Shown piece by piece: positions 35,869 through 47,068 of a stretch of 64,000 nucleotides of DNA (position 1 is its first letter; each line of letters starts with the position of its first letter). The DNA is taken from NCBI GenBank assembly GCA_963754065.1, contig CAVWFH010000039.1, positions 1 to 64,000 on the forward strand. Direction: 5' to 3'. The notes beneath the pieces are model-generated. The model did not search any database, had not been told where the DNA came from, and saw only the letters and a program-made list of their open reading frames with translations. Made by a program: the position numbers and the translations under genes. This stretch comes from JALORV01 sp963754065 (lineage in GTDB: Bacteria; Pseudomonadota; Gammaproteobacteria; Burkholderiales; Burkholderiaceae_F).

Positions 35869-36288
35869 GCCTTCTTCCTTCCGACGATTGAAGGAGCGGC
35901 GCCGTTGACTCTGGCGGCCGGCGCTGCCCCGATTCCGCGCACATCCGCTTCATTTTGGGTGCGCATCCGCCCCGCATGCCTGCGCATACCGGCTTGATGG
36001 CGGGATTGTTCGAGCAAAAGCCCCGGCGGTCAAGCGGTCTCGGATGTGGACCGCCGACGCGTTTTCGGCATGACCGCGGTCGCGCCGGGTGCTTCAGACG
36101 CGACTCCACTCGGTGTCGGTTTTCAACGTATTCAAGGAACCGAAAGTCGCGTTTCGCCACTGAGGATTCATGCGTCAGTGCACTTCGTCCCGGTCGGAAA
36201 TTCACAAGTGCTCAGAATGATTTACCGTATGATTGGTACGCTTTTTGTATACAGGTAAGCAGGTCCGGTTTGCATAGAATGCGGGTCA
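35869..36288. promoter_or_regulatory. cspA/clpS divergent intergenic region
   Basis: 420 bp without a supported gene. It must hold the cspA promoter and leader on the minus strand and the clpS promoter on the plus strand. A TAGAAT hexamer (36275-36280) ends 8 bases before the clpS ATG. The clpS-proximal third is less GC-rich than the rest of the window. No clear -35 is seen for either gene. Confidence 0.5.
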
Positions 36289-36593
36289 ATGAGTGAGCGG
36301 ATTGACGAAGGCACGGTCGTCGAGAAGCAGGCTTCTCGCGTCAAGCCGCCGCCCATGTACCAGGTGGTTCTGTTGAACGACGACTACACGCCTATGGAAT
36401 TCGTGGTCGGAGTCCTGCAGAAGTTCTTCGGCAAAGGGAGAGAACAGGCAACCCAGATCATGCTGAAGGTGCATCACGAAGGACGCGGCGTCTGTGGCGT
36501 CTACCCCCGCGATATCGCCGCGACCAAGGTCGAGCAAGTCTGCAGTTATTCACGCCAGCACCAGCATCCGCTGCAGTGCGTGATGGAGGAAGC

Positions 36594-36597
<4 letters not shown>
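36289..36597 (+). CDS. clpS: ATP-dependent Clp protease adaptor ClpS
   Basis: 102-residue N-recognin adaptor that delivers N-degron substrates to ClpAP. It has an extended N-terminus, then PPPMYQVVLLNDDYTPMEFV, where the DDYTPMEFV stretch contributes to the N-degron pocket, and VHHEGRGVCGVY. Its stop overlaps the clpA start (ATGA), so the pair is translationally coupled. A -10-like hexamer 8 bases before the ATG and no SD suggest a leaderless transcript. Confidence 0.96.
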
Positions 36598-38900
<2,303 letters not shown>

Positions 38901-39015
38901 GTGCGGAGTAGGTGCTCGGCAGGCTTCTGTCTAAGTAAATGAGAAGCATGTATTGAGAAACAGCGGCCCCACTCGGCCACCGGGTTGACGCCCACGCCGA
39001 AACTGCCTCAAATGG

Positions 39016-39043
39016 AGCCCGCAGGAAATCTGCGGGCTTTTTT
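39016..39043 (+). terminator. Intrinsic terminator between clpA and fccA
   Basis: A perfect 9-bp stem AGCCCGCAG/CTGCGGGCT with a 5-base loop, followed by T6 (39038-39043). It ends the clpS-clpA transcript but also stops only 19 bases before the fccA start codon. Confidence 0.85.
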
Positions 39044-39062
39044 CGTTCAAGGGGAGACATCA

Positions 39063-39383
39063 GTGAAAACAACTACAACGGTCACCGGCGCGCTGTTGGC
39101 GCTTGCGACCTCAACCGCGCTGGCACAGGCCACGCCGGCGCTGCCTGCGAACGCGGGCTACCTGGCCGCGAACTGTGCCAATTGCCACGGCACGACCGGC
39201 ATTGCCAAGGGTGCCATGCCCAGTCTGGCCGGCCAGCAGAAGACCTTCATCGTCGAGCAGATGAAGGCGTTTCGGGACGGCAAACGCCCCGCGACGATCA
39301 TGCATCAGCTCGCCAAGGGCTACACCGACCCGCAGATCGAACAGGTCGCCGACTTCTTCTCTCGGCAGACGCCGGCACGCTAG
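39063..39383 (+). CDS. fccA: Monoheme cytochrome c subunit of flavocytochrome c sulfide dehydrogenase
   Basis: Periplasmic class I cytochrome c, 106 residues before cleavage. The signal peptide ends near ALAQA (about residue 22), and the single heme site is CANCH at 38-42. It takes electrons from the adjacent flavoprotein FccB. It is monoheme and short, like the green sulfur bacterial type, rather than the diheme 21-kDa subunit of Allochromatium. The start is GTG 39063, with AGGGGAGA 6-8 bases upstream; a longer in-frame start would cross the terminator hairpin. fccB follows 10 bp later. Confidence 0.85.
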   Translation: MKTTTTVTGALLALATSTALAQATPALPANAGYLAANCANCHGTTGIAKGAMPSLAGQQKTFIVEQMKAFRDGKRPATIMHQLAKGYTDPQIEQVADFFSRQTPAR

Positions 39384-39393
39384 GGACGGACTC

Positions 39394-40686
39394 ATGAGCA
39401 CCCCAAACCTCTCTCGTCGCGACCTGTTGAAGGCAATGTCGGCAGTCGCGGCCACATCCTCCTTGTCGGCGTGCGCGACCATGGACGGAAAGAAGCCGAT
39501 CGGCAAAGTGGTCGTGATCGGTGCCGGCTATGGCGGCGCGACGGCGGCCAAGTACCTGCGCCTGTGGTCCGAGGGCGCGATCGAGGTCACCCTGGTCGAC
39601 CCGAACGAAGCCTTCATTTCGTGCCCGATTTCCAATCTGGTCCTGGCCGGGTCGAGGACGATGGCCGACATCACAGTCAGCTATGCCGGCCTCGACAAGC
39701 ATGGCGTCAAGCGCGTGCGCGACACCGTGACGGCGATCGACGCTGACAAGAAGCAGGTCCGGCTCGCCTCCGGCGGCACGCTTGCCTATGACCGGCTGGT
39801 CGTTTCGCCCGGCATCGACTTCATGTACGAGCGCCTGCAGGGCTGGTCGACCGCGGCCGAAGGCACTGTGTTGCACGCTTGGAAGGCCGGGCCGCAGACC
39901 GTGGCGCTGCGCCGCCAGCTCACCGAACTGAAGGACGGTGGCGTGGTCGTGATGGCGATACCGCTGGCGCCGTACCGCTGCCCTCCGGGGCCGTATGAGC
40001 GCGCCTGCCAGATTGCGTGGTACCTGAAGCAATCCAAGCCGAAGAGCAAGCTGATCGTGCTCGACGCCAATCCGGATTACGTGTCCAAGAAGCCGCTGTT
40101 CTCGCGTGTGTTCGGCGAGGACTACAAAGGCATCGTCGACTATCGCGTCGCATCCCCGGTCACGGAAATCGATCTGAAGTCCGGCACCCTGGTCACCGAA
40201 ATCGGGGACAAGGTTCGCGGCGACGTCATCAACTTCATTCCAATGCAACGTGCGGCGAACCTCGCGCGGGATGCCGGGCTGATCACGAGCAACAACCGCT
40301 GGTGCGAGGTCGACTGGACCACGCTGGAATCGATCAAGGTCAAGAATGTCCATGTTCTCGGTGACGCCACGCTATCGGCGCCAGCGATGCCGAAGTCGGG
40401 CCACATGGCCAACCAGCACGGCAAGGCAGCGGCCGCCGCGATCGTCGAGTTGCTCAACGGGCGCCCAGTCACTCCGCCGATGATGGCCAACACCTGCTAC
40501 AGCTTCATCGACGACAAGAACGCCGTGCACGTGGCCAGCGTGCATCGCTGGGTGCCGGAGAAGAAGACACTCGAGCCGGTTGCCGGCGCCGGCGGCATCT
40601 CGTCGCAGGATCGCGCGTCCTGGGCGCTGGAAGGCGCGTATGCCAACGGCTGGGCGCAGACGATCTGGGCCGACATGCTGGCCTGA
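39394..40686 (+). CDS. fccB: Flavocytochrome c sulfide dehydrogenase, flavoprotein subunit
   Basis: Oxidises sulfide to sulfur/polysulfide in the periplasm and passes electrons to FccA. 430 residues with a Tat-type signal (SRRDLLKAM) whose h-region ends in a lipobox-like LSAC (Cys27), so it may be a lipoprotein. FAD motif VVVIGAGYGGATAAKYLRL follows. Cys77 in FISCPIS matches the covalent-FAD Cys of Allochromatium FccB, and Cys196 (YRCPPGPYER) and Cys368 (ANTCYS) match its redox disulfide. These three Cys favour FccB over a quinone-linked SQR. Confidence 0.92.
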   Translation: MSTPNLSRRDLLKAMSAVAATSSLSACATMDGKKPIGKVVVIGAGYGGATAAKYLRLWSEGAIEVTLVDPNEAFISCPISNLVLAGSRTMADITVSYAGLDKHGVKRVRDTVTAIDADKKQVRLASGGTLAYDRLVVSPGIDFMYERLQGWSTAAEGTVLHAWKAGPQTVALRRQLTELKDGGVVVMAIPLAPYRCPPGPYERACQIAWYLKQSKPKSKLIVLDANPDYVSKKPLFSRVFGEDYKGIVDYRVASPVTEIDLKSGTLVTEIGDKVRGDVINFIPMQRAANLARDAGLITSNNRWCEVDWTTLESIKVKNVHVLGDATLSAPAMPKSGHMANQHGKAAAAAIVELLNGRPVTPPMMANTCYSFIDDKNAVHVASVHRWVPEKKTLEPVAGAGGISSQDRASWALEGAYANGWAQTIWADMLA

Positions 40687-40782
40687 TGCAAAGGGCGCAC
40701 GCGCTGCGTTGTTGACGCCGCGTGTGCGCCGACTCGGCAAGGCGGGTGCGCTTGCCCCTTGCGGGATGGTGTACGAGCAAGC

Positions 40783-40813
40783 ATGAAAAGCGGCGCGGAG
40801 CGCCGCTTTTCAT
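40783..40813. terminator. Bidirectional terminator between fccB and the acyltransferase
   Basis: A perfect 14-bp inverted repeat with a 3-base loop, arms 40783-40796 and 40800-40813, with A4 and T4 ends. It lies between two convergent genes and includes the stop codon of the minus-strand gene. Confidence 0.85.
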
Positions 40814-41352
40814 TTGAACGCGATGGCACTGGCGTTGGCCGGGTAGCGCCCCATCTTGTCGGCGTAGAACGCGCGCAGCAGGCCGAGGTCGTGTTCAGGG
40901 TCGCCGCTCATGCGAATGAAACGCGTGACGCCGATTTCTCGCCGGGGATAGTCGATGTAGGCCAGCGCCACCGGAAGGTCGAGCCTGAGAGCGAGGTGGT
41001 AGAACCCGGAACGGAGGTGGTCGGTGTACTGGCGCGTGCCTTCCGGTGACAGGCCGAGCCAGCACCAGGGCTCCTCGTCTATCAACTGAGCGAGCTGCTC
41101 GACGGCGCCGCTTGGGTGACGACGATCCACCGGGCGACCGCCCCACAGTCGCATCAGTCGACCCAAAGTTGCACCGGTCAGGCCGCGGAACAGCGATTCC
41201 TTGCCGACCCAGCGAATCGGCAGTCCGATAGTCCACTTGGCAAGCAGGCCGATGACGAAATCCCAGTTGGACGTATGCGGATAGACGATGGCCACGCCTT
41301 TCGGGCCGGGTAGTCCATCAAAGCGGACACGCCAGCCAACGAGCGCAAGCAC
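40810..41352 (-). CDS. Lysophospholipid acyltransferase family protein (PlsC-like)
   Basis: 180-residue PlsC-like acyltransferase. The HX4D catalytic motif is replaced by HTSNWD (PHTSNWDFVIGL), which still reads His-x4-Asp. The glycerol-phosphate-type segment LGLSPEGTRQ is present. No strong membrane anchor is seen apart from hydrophobic patches near the N-terminus. The start is GTG 41352; no upstream ATG exists before the in-frame stop, so this is the best start although slightly uncertain. The acyl acceptor is unknown. It lies 72 bp downstream of dut on the same strand. Confidence 0.8.
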   Translation of the reverse strand: MLALVGWRVRFDGLPGPKGVAIVYPHTSNWDFVIGLLAKWTIGLPIRWVGKESLFRGLTGATLGRLMRLWGGRPVDRRHPSGAVEQLAQLIDEEPWCWLGLSPEGTRQYTDHLRSGFYHLALRLDLPVALAYIDYPRREIGVTRFIRMSGDPEHDLGLLRAFYADKMGRYPANASAIAFK

Positions 41353-41424
41353 ACGCCGCGCGCTGCGTGCCAGCCACGGATGCCGGACCGGCTGGCAGGG
41401 AAGTGCCTGCGTGGCCGAGATCGT

Positions 41425-41871
41425 TCAATGCTTGCCGGTGCTGCCGAAGCCTCCGGCGCCACGTTCGGAGGCGCTGAAATCTTCGACGATGTTGAAGCGA
41501 GCTTGCACCACCGGCACGATCACCAGCTGTGCGAGCCGTTCGAGCGGGTTGAGCGTAAAAGCCGCGTTGCCCCGGTTCCATGTGGAGACCATGAGTTCGC
41601 CCTGGTAGTCGGAATCGATCAATCCCACCAGGTTGCCCAGCACGATCCCATGCTTGTGGCCGAGGCCGGAGCGCGGCAGGATCAGCGCGGCGTAACCCGG
41701 GTCGGCGATGTGGATCGCCACGCCCGTTCGCACCAGATGCGTCGCGCCAGGTTCAATCACCAGGGGTACATCGACGCAGGCGCGCAGATCGAGGCCGGCT
41801 GCGCCCGCCGTCGCGTATCCGGGCAGTCGATCGCGCAAACGCGCGTCGAGAACCTTCACATCGATGATCAT
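41425..41871 (-). CDS. dut: Deoxyuridine 5'-triphosphate nucleotidohydrolase
   Basis: Trimeric dUTPase, 148 residues, that clears dUTP and supplies dUMP. The five family motifs are visible: AGAAGLDLRA, PRSGLGHKHGI, GNLVGLIDSDYQGEL, RLAQLVIVP and the C-terminal Gly/Ser arm RGAGGFGSTGKH. ATG 41871 overlaps the stop of the upstream membrane-protein gene (ATGA). Longer readings would overlap that gene. Confidence 0.96.
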   Translation of the reverse strand: MIIDVKVLDARLRDRLPGYATAGAAGLDLRACVDVPLVIEPGATHLVRTGVAIHIADPGYAALILPRSGLGHKHGIVLGNLVGLIDSDYQGELMVSTWNRGNAAFTLNPLERLAQLVIVPVVQARFNIVEDFSASERGAGGFGSTGKH

Positions 41872-42386
41872 GAGCGCGGCGGGTGGGGTCCGAAGATGCT
41901 CGCAATCCGGTCGCGCCCAGGCGACCCGTCGCTGCCCGAGGGCTGTCGGGCTGCACGGCGCAGTCGCGACACGGCCCACAGCGTGAGGCCAAGTCCGACC
42001 AGGAAGGGCAGCGCGCCGGTGTCGAAGGCAAACCAGGTCAGCAACAGTAAGACACCAAAGGCCAGCGCGACGCCGGCGGGCGCGTTTTGCGAAGTCGCTC
42101 CGGAACGTGCCAGGCGCGCGAGCATCTCCTCGGCCTGTCGACGGTCGAGCACGGGTGCGGCCTCGTCACCGCTCATGCTGCCTCGTCGCGTCGCCTGGCC
42201 CGCGGGGCTAGGGCTGGATGGCGGTGGATGCGCGGGGCGCGGCGCACCGGCCCGCGGCGGCGTGTTCGCGGGGAGTTCAACCATCGGAACCTGTGATTGG
42301 GCATGGATGCGCGCCGCGGACTCGCGCTGCAACTGCTCGATGTAGGCGACGAAGTCGCCATCGCGCGGCTCCTGCGAGCTCAGCAT
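41868..42386 (-). CDS. Membrane protein of unknown function between coaBC and dut
   Basis: 172-residue protein that I do not recognise. It has an N-terminal amphipathic helix (VAYIEQLQRESAARIHAQ), a Pro-rich linker (about 35-75), then a helix with DRRQAEEMLARLARSG and two close hydrophobic segments (about 104-140, including VALAFGVLLLLTWFAF), with a basic tail. ATG 42386 overlaps the coaBC stop (TGATG), and its own stop overlaps the dut start, so translation is coupled on both sides. That tight packing supports real coding. Confidence 0.7.
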   Translation of the reverse strand: MLSSQEPRDGDFVAYIEQLQRESAARIHAQSQVPMVELPANTPPRAGAPRPAHPPPSSPSPAGQATRRGSMSGDEAAPVLDRRQAEEMLARLARSGATSQNAPAGVALAFGVLLLLTWFAFDTGALPFLVGLGLTLWAVSRLRRAARQPSGSDGSPGRDRIASIFGPHPPRS

Positions 42387-43597
42387 CACAACCGGTCCGC
42401 GATCGCGCTGATCAGTCGTCGTGCCTGATCGCGCTTGTCGGCCCTGGGCAGTGTCGTGACGCCCCGGGCATCGACCAGGTGCAGTTCGCTGCTGTCGGCG
42501 CCGAGCGCATCCTGTGCGAGATTAGCCACGATCAGCGGAACTTTCTTGGAGACGAGCTTGGCGCGGGCGTTGTCGATGAGGTCGTCGCTTTCCGCCGCGA
42601 AGCCGACACAGAACGGCGGCGCCGGCAGCGCCGCGACGCTGGCCAGGATGTCGGGATTGGTTGCGAACTGCAGTGTCGGTGCCGCGACGCCAGCGCGTTT
42701 CTTCAGCTTGCTGGCGCTGGCATTGACGACGTGCCAGTCGGCGACGGCGGCCACCGACACAAAGACGTCGGCCGGCAGCGCGGCATGCACGGCATCGTGC
42801 ATCTCGCGGGCGGTACGAACGTCGACGCGTCGTACGCCGCGTGGCGTGGCCAGCAAAGTGGGGCCAGCGACCAGCGTGACCGATGCGCCGGCCTCGACCG
42901 CCGCGCGCGCCAGTGCGAATCCGGTCTTGCCGGACGACAGGTTGGTGATGCCGCGCACCGGATCGATCGGCTCGAAGGTCGGCCCGGCCGTCAGCACGAG
43001 GCGTTTCCCGGCCAGGAGCTTGGGCTGGAAGAAGGCAATGATGTCGGCGAGCAGCTCGGCCGACTCGAGCATGCGACCCATCCCGACTTCACCGCACGCC
43101 TGGTCGCCCGACGCCGGCCCGAGCACCGTGATGCCGTCGGCGACCAACTGGGCGACGTTGCGCCGGGTGGCGGGGTTGTCCCACATCTCCACGTTCATCG
43201 CCGGAGCGACCAGCAGTGACGTCGTCGCGCGGTTGCGGGCGAGAACCAGGGTCGAGAGCAGGTCGTCGGCCAGCCCATGCGCGGTCTTGGCGATGAAGTG
43301 TGCAGTGGCGGGCGCGACGACGATGGCGTCGACGCCGCGGGTCAGGTCGATGTGCGGCATCGCGTTGCCGACCTGCGCGCCTCCGCCCCACTGGTCCGTG
43401 AAAACTGCCTTGCCGGTCAGCGCCTGCATGGTTGTCGCGGTGACGAAGTGCTGCGCGGCCGCCGTCATCACGACCTGCACATCGGCGCCTTCATCCTGCA
43501 GTCGGCGCACCAGGTCGCAGATCTTGTAGGCCGCCACGCCGCCGGTCATGCCGACGACGATGCGCTTGTGGGCGAGGTCCGCTGCGCCAGGGTCCAT
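42386..43597 (-). CDS. coaBC: Bifunctional phosphopantothenoylcysteine decarboxylase/phosphopantothenate-cysteine ligase
   Basis: Two consecutive steps of CoA synthesis in one 403-residue protein. The N-terminal CoaC flavoprotein domain (1-about 190) has GMTGGVAAYKICDLVR, the catalytic His in MPHIDLTRG, and PAMNVEMWDNPATRRN. The C-terminal CoaB domain has LTAGPTFEPIDPVRGITNLSSGKTG and KLKKRAGVAAPTLQF. ATG 43597 gives the normal length; longer readings run into lspA. It lies 5 bp after the lspA stop. Confidence 0.96.
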   Translation of the reverse strand: MDPGAADLAHKRIVVGMTGGVAAYKICDLVRRLQDEGADVQVVMTAAAQHFVTATTMQALTGKAVFTDQWGGGAQVGNAMPHIDLTRGVDAIVVAPATAHFIAKTAHGLADDLLSTLVLARNRATTSLLVAPAMNVEMWDNPATRRNVAQLVADGITVLGPASGDQACGEVGMGRMLESAELLADIIAFFQPKLLAGKRLVLTAGPTFEPIDPVRGITNLSSGKTGFALARAAVEAGASVTLVAGPTLLATPRGVRRVDVRTAREMHDAVHAALPADVFVSVAAVADWHVVNASASKLKKRAGVAAPTLQFATNPDILASVAALPAPPFCVGFAAESDDLIDNARAKLVSKKVPLIVANLAQDALGADSSELHLVDARGVTTLPRADKRDQARRLISAIADRL

Positions 43598-43602
43598 GGA
43601 CG

Positions 43603-44103
43603 CTATTTTGCCCGACGCACTCGAACCAGCTCGTCGAGGATCAGCAGCCCGGCTCCTCCAACGATCGCCGAGTCGGCCAGGTTGAACGCCGGCCAGTGCC
43701 AGCCGCCCCAGTGAAAGTCGAGGAAGTCGATCACGTGGCCGTAGACGATGCGATCGATGACATTGCCGATGGCGCCGCCGAGGATCAGCGCAAGCGCCAG
43801 CGCAAACAGCCGCTGGTGCCCGTGGCGAGCGAGCAGATACAGGATGAAGACCGATGCGGCGAGACCCACGATCGTCAGGAACTTGCCCTGCCAGCCGCCG
43901 GCGTTGGCCAGAAAGGAAAAGGCCGCTCCTTTGTTGTAGGTGAGCACCAGATTGAAGAAGTCCGTCACCGGTCGGACGTCGCCATAGTCGAATGTGCGCT
44001 CGACCACGATCTTGGTCAGCTGGTCGAGGAAGACCACCAGCAGCGCGAGCGCCAGCCAGGGCAGCATGCGCTGCCACCACGAACTGCTCCGACCGAAGGC
44101 CAT
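43603..44103 (-). CDS. lspA: Lipoprotein signal peptidase (signal peptidase II)
   Basis: Inner-membrane aspartyl protease of 166 residues that cleaves prolipoprotein signal peptides. Four hydrophobic segments are seen. The catalytic Asp residues are in GGAIGNVIDRIVYGHVIDF and FNLADSAI; VVFLDQLTKIVVE and YNKGAAFSFLA complete the signature. ATG 44103 overlaps the ileS stop by one base. Substrates would include the lipobox proteins seen here (Ggt and possibly FccB). Confidence 0.97.
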   Translation of the reverse strand: MAFGRSSSWWQRMLPWLALALLVVFLDQLTKIVVERTFDYGDVRPVTDFFNLVLTYNKGAAFSFLANAGGWQGKFLTIVGLAASVFILYLLARHGHQRLFALALALILGGAIGNVIDRIVYGHVIDFLDFHWGGWHWPAFNLADSAIVGGAGLLILDELVRVRRAK

Positions 44104-46970
44104 CAGGCGTGCGTCCGCGGCTCGCCGGAACCGAACAGGTTCGACACGCAGCGGCCACACAGTGACGGGTGAGCCACGGCGACGCCGACATCGGCGCGCC
44201 AGTGCCAGCAGCGCTCGCACTTCGTCCCGGCGGACGCCGTGACAACAACATCTTCGGCCGCGCTGTCCGCGACCGGCGTGACTCGTGCCTGCGAGGTGAT
44301 CAGCACGAACCGCAGGTCATCGCCCAGCGACTGCAGCAGGGTGGCTTTGCTGCCAGCCGCGCGGATCTCGACCTCGGCCTGCAGCGACGAGCCGATCGAG
44401 CCCTGTTCGCGCAATTCCTCGAGTCGCTTCTGCACCTCGGCCCGCACTGCACGCAGCGCAGTCCAGCGCTCGACCAGTGCCGCCTCGCCGGGGACCGCCG
44501 GCAGAGCTGCGAAGGTCTCCGTGAAGATCGTGCCTTCGTTGCGCCCCTTGAACACGCGCCACGCTTCCTCCGCGGTGAACGAAAGCAGCGGCGCCATAAG
44601 CCGCAGCAACGCGTCGGTGATCAGGTACAGCGCCGATTGCGCCGAGCGCCGCGCCGTCGAGCCGGGCGGTGTCGTGTAGAGGCGATCCTTGAGGATGTCG
44701 AGATAGAACGCGCCCAGATCCTCGGATGCGAACGTCTGCAACCGCGCGACGATCGGGTGGTACTCGTAGCGGTCGTAGTCGGCCTGCGTACGTGTGCTGA
44801 CGTCGCGCATCAGTGCGAGCGCGTAGCGGTCGATCTCGAGCCAATCGGCCACCGGCAGCGCATCGCTCTGCGGATCGAAGTCGCTGACGTTGGCCAGCAG
44901 GAAACGCAGCGTATTGCGCAGCCGGCGGTAGCTTTCGACGACGCGCTTCAGGATTTCGTCAGACAGCGACAGTTCGCCCGAGTAGTCGGTGCTGGCCACC
45001 CACAGGCGGATGATCTCCGCGCCGAGCGTGTCCGCGACCTTCTGCGGAGCAATCACGTTGCCGAGCGACTTGCTCATCTTGCGGCCCTGGCCGTCGACAA
45101 CGAAGCCGTGAGTCAGCAGGGCCTTGTAGGGCGGTACGCCGTTGATCATGCAGGAAGTCAGCAGCGACGAGTGAAACCAGCCGCGGTGCTGGTCCGAGCC
45201 CTCGAGGTACATCTCGGCGGGAAAGTGGGATTCGGACGCGTGCGATCCACGCAGCACGGTTTCGTGCGTGGTGCCGGAATCGAACCAGACGTCAATCGTG
45301 TCCTTGTTCTTCACGTAGCGCTCGGCGGAGTCGGGTCCATGGGCGCCGAGCAGTTCCTTCGGGTCGAGGTCCTGCCACGCCTCGATGCCTGACTTCTCGA
45401 CCCGCTGCGCGACCTGCTCGAGCAACTCGAGCGTGCGCGGATGCAGCTCACCGGTGGACTTGTGCACAAAGAATGCCATCGGCGTGCCCCACTGGCGCTG
45501 TCGCGACAACGTCCAGTCCGGGCGATTGGCGATCATGCCGGCCAGGCGCGCCTTGCCCCATGCGGGATAGAACTGCGTGGCCTCGATCCCGGCCAGCGCC
45601 AGTTCGCGCAGTGTCTTCTCGCCGGATTTCGGCAGCGTGTCCATGCCGGCGAACCACTGCGAGGTCGCGCGATAGATCACCGGCGTGCGATGCCGCCAGC
45701 AATGCATGTAACTGTGCGTGAACTTCTCGACCTTGAGCAGCGCGCCGTGTTCGCGCATGACGTCGACAACTTTGGAGTTGGCGTCCCAGATCTTCATGCC
45801 GCCGAACAGCGGCAGCGAGGCCGCATAGACACCGTCACCCTGGACCGGGTTCAGGATCTCGTCGTCGGTCATGCCATGTGCCTTGCATGAGACGAAGTCC
45901 TCGACGCCGTAGGCGGGCGACGAGTGGACGATGCCGGTGCCGGTGTCCAGCGTCACGTAGTCACCGAGGTAGACCGGCGCGTCGCGGTCGTAGAACGGGT
46001 GGCGGAAGCGAATCAACGCGAGCTTTTCGCCGACGGTCTGTGCCAGCGTCGTGCCTGTCAATCCGTAAGCGGCGAGGCAGGCATCGCGCCGCTCGCTGGC
46101 CATCAGCAGCAAGCCCTTGCCGGTATCCACCAGGTCGTAGCTGAACTCCGGATGCAGATTGAGCGCCTGGTTGGCCGGAATCGTCCAGGGGGTCGTGGTC
46201 CAGATGACCGCGGCGACGGGCTTGTCGGGCAGTCCCGCGAGGCCGAATGCAGCAGCGAGCTTGCCGCGCTCGTCGTCCCGCAACGGGAAGGCAACGTCGA
46301 CGGCGAGGTCGACCTTGTCCTGGTACTCGACCTCGGCCTCGGCAAGCGCGGAACCGCAGTCAAAGCACCAGTTGACGGGCTTCAGCCCACGGAACACGAA
46401 GCCCTTGGCGATGATCTTCGCCAGTGCACGGAGTTCGTTGGCCTCGGCCATGAAGTTCATCGTCGTGTACGGCCGGTCCCAGGCGCCGAGGACGCCGAGT
46501 CGCTTGAAGTCCTTGCGCTGACGGTCGATTTGCTCGGTCGCCCACGCGCGCGACTTCGCGATCACCTCGCGTGCCGGCAAATTCTTGCCGTACTGCTTCT
46601 CGATCTGGATCTCGATCGGCATGCCGTGGCAATCCCAGCCCGGCACGTAGTGCGCATCGAAGCCGGCCATGGCGCGGCTCTTGACGACGACGTCCTTCAG
46701 GATCTTGTTGACGGCATGACCGATGTGGATGTCGTTGTTCGCGTACGGAGGCCCGTCGTGCAGGATCCACTTGGGCCGGTCCACCGAGGCGGCGCGTATC
46801 TGTTCGTAGATCCGTTGCTCGTCCCATTCGCGGATCCATTGCGGTTCGCGCTTGGCGAGATCGCCGCGCATCGGGAACGGCGTATCGGGCAGGTTGAGCG
46901 GGTACTTGCGCGTCGCGGGATCGGACGCGGGCTTGCTTTTGTCGATGCGCTTGGCGTCGGCGTCAGCCAT
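44103..46970 (-). CDS. ileS: Isoleucyl-tRNA synthetase
   Basis: Class I synthetase, 955 residues. The HIGH motif is HIGHAVNK (PYANNDIHIGHAVNKILKD), KMSKS is in GRKMSKSLGNVI, the CP1 editing domain is in the middle (TTTPWTIPANQA and DTGTGIVHSSPAYG), and a C-terminal zinc site is in KCERCWHW plus LCGRCVSNLF. ATG 46970 is the normal start; an earlier one adds 15 residues. It is in the ribF-ileS-lspA-coaBC run. Confidence 0.97.
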   Translation of the reverse strand: MADADAKRIDKSKPASDPATRKYPLNLPDTPFPMRGDLAKREPQWIREWDEQRIYEQIRAASVDRPKWILHDGPPYANNDIHIGHAVNKILKDVVVKSRAMAGFDAHYVPGWDCHGMPIEIQIEKQYGKNLPAREVIAKSRAWATEQIDRQRKDFKRLGVLGAWDRPYTTMNFMAEANELRALAKIIAKGFVFRGLKPVNWCFDCGSALAEAEVEYQDKVDLAVDVAFPLRDDERGKLAAAFGLAGLPDKPVAAVIWTTTPWTIPANQALNLHPEFSYDLVDTGKGLLLMASERRDACLAAYGLTGTTLAQTVGEKLALIRFRHPFYDRDAPVYLGDYVTLDTGTGIVHSSPAYGVEDFVSCKAHGMTDDEILNPVQGDGVYAASLPLFGGMKIWDANSKVVDVMREHGALLKVEKFTHSYMHCWRHRTPVIYRATSQWFAGMDTLPKSGEKTLRELALAGIEATQFYPAWGKARLAGMIANRPDWTLSRQRQWGTPMAFFVHKSTGELHPRTLELLEQVAQRVEKSGIEAWQDLDPKELLGAHGPDSAERYVKNKDTIDVWFDSGTTHETVLRGSHASESHFPAEMYLEGSDQHRGWFHSSLLTSCMINGVPPYKALLTHGFVVDGQGRKMSKSLGNVIAPQKVADTLGAEIIRLWVASTDYSGELSLSDEILKRVVESYRRLRNTLRFLLANVSDFDPQSDALPVADWLEIDRYALALMRDVSTRTQADYDRYEYHPIVARLQTFASEDLGAFYLDILKDRLYTTPPGSTARRSAQSALYLITDALLRLMAPLLSFTAEEAWRVFKGRNEGTIFTETFAALPAVPGEAALVERWTALRAVRAEVQKRLEELREQGSIGSSLQAEVEIRAAGSKATLLQSLGDDLRFVLITSQARVTPVADSAAEDVVVTASAGTKCERCWHWRADVGVAVAHPSLCGRCVSNLFGSGEPRTHA

Positions 46971-47068
46971 GGTGCGGCACTCCTTGGCCCCCTCGGGCTC
47001 TGCAAGAGGTGTCAATGAAAAAAGAGCGGAGCGCGAGTGTAGCGTGGTAGATCGGCTCGTCGCCGAGG

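Noticed and set aside
39394..40686. Sulfide:quinone oxidoreductase instead of FccB
   Set aside because: Tat signal, neighbouring cytochrome c, the covalent-FAD Cys77 and Cys196/Cys368 pair fit flavocytochrome c; SQR lacks the export signal and cytochrome partner.
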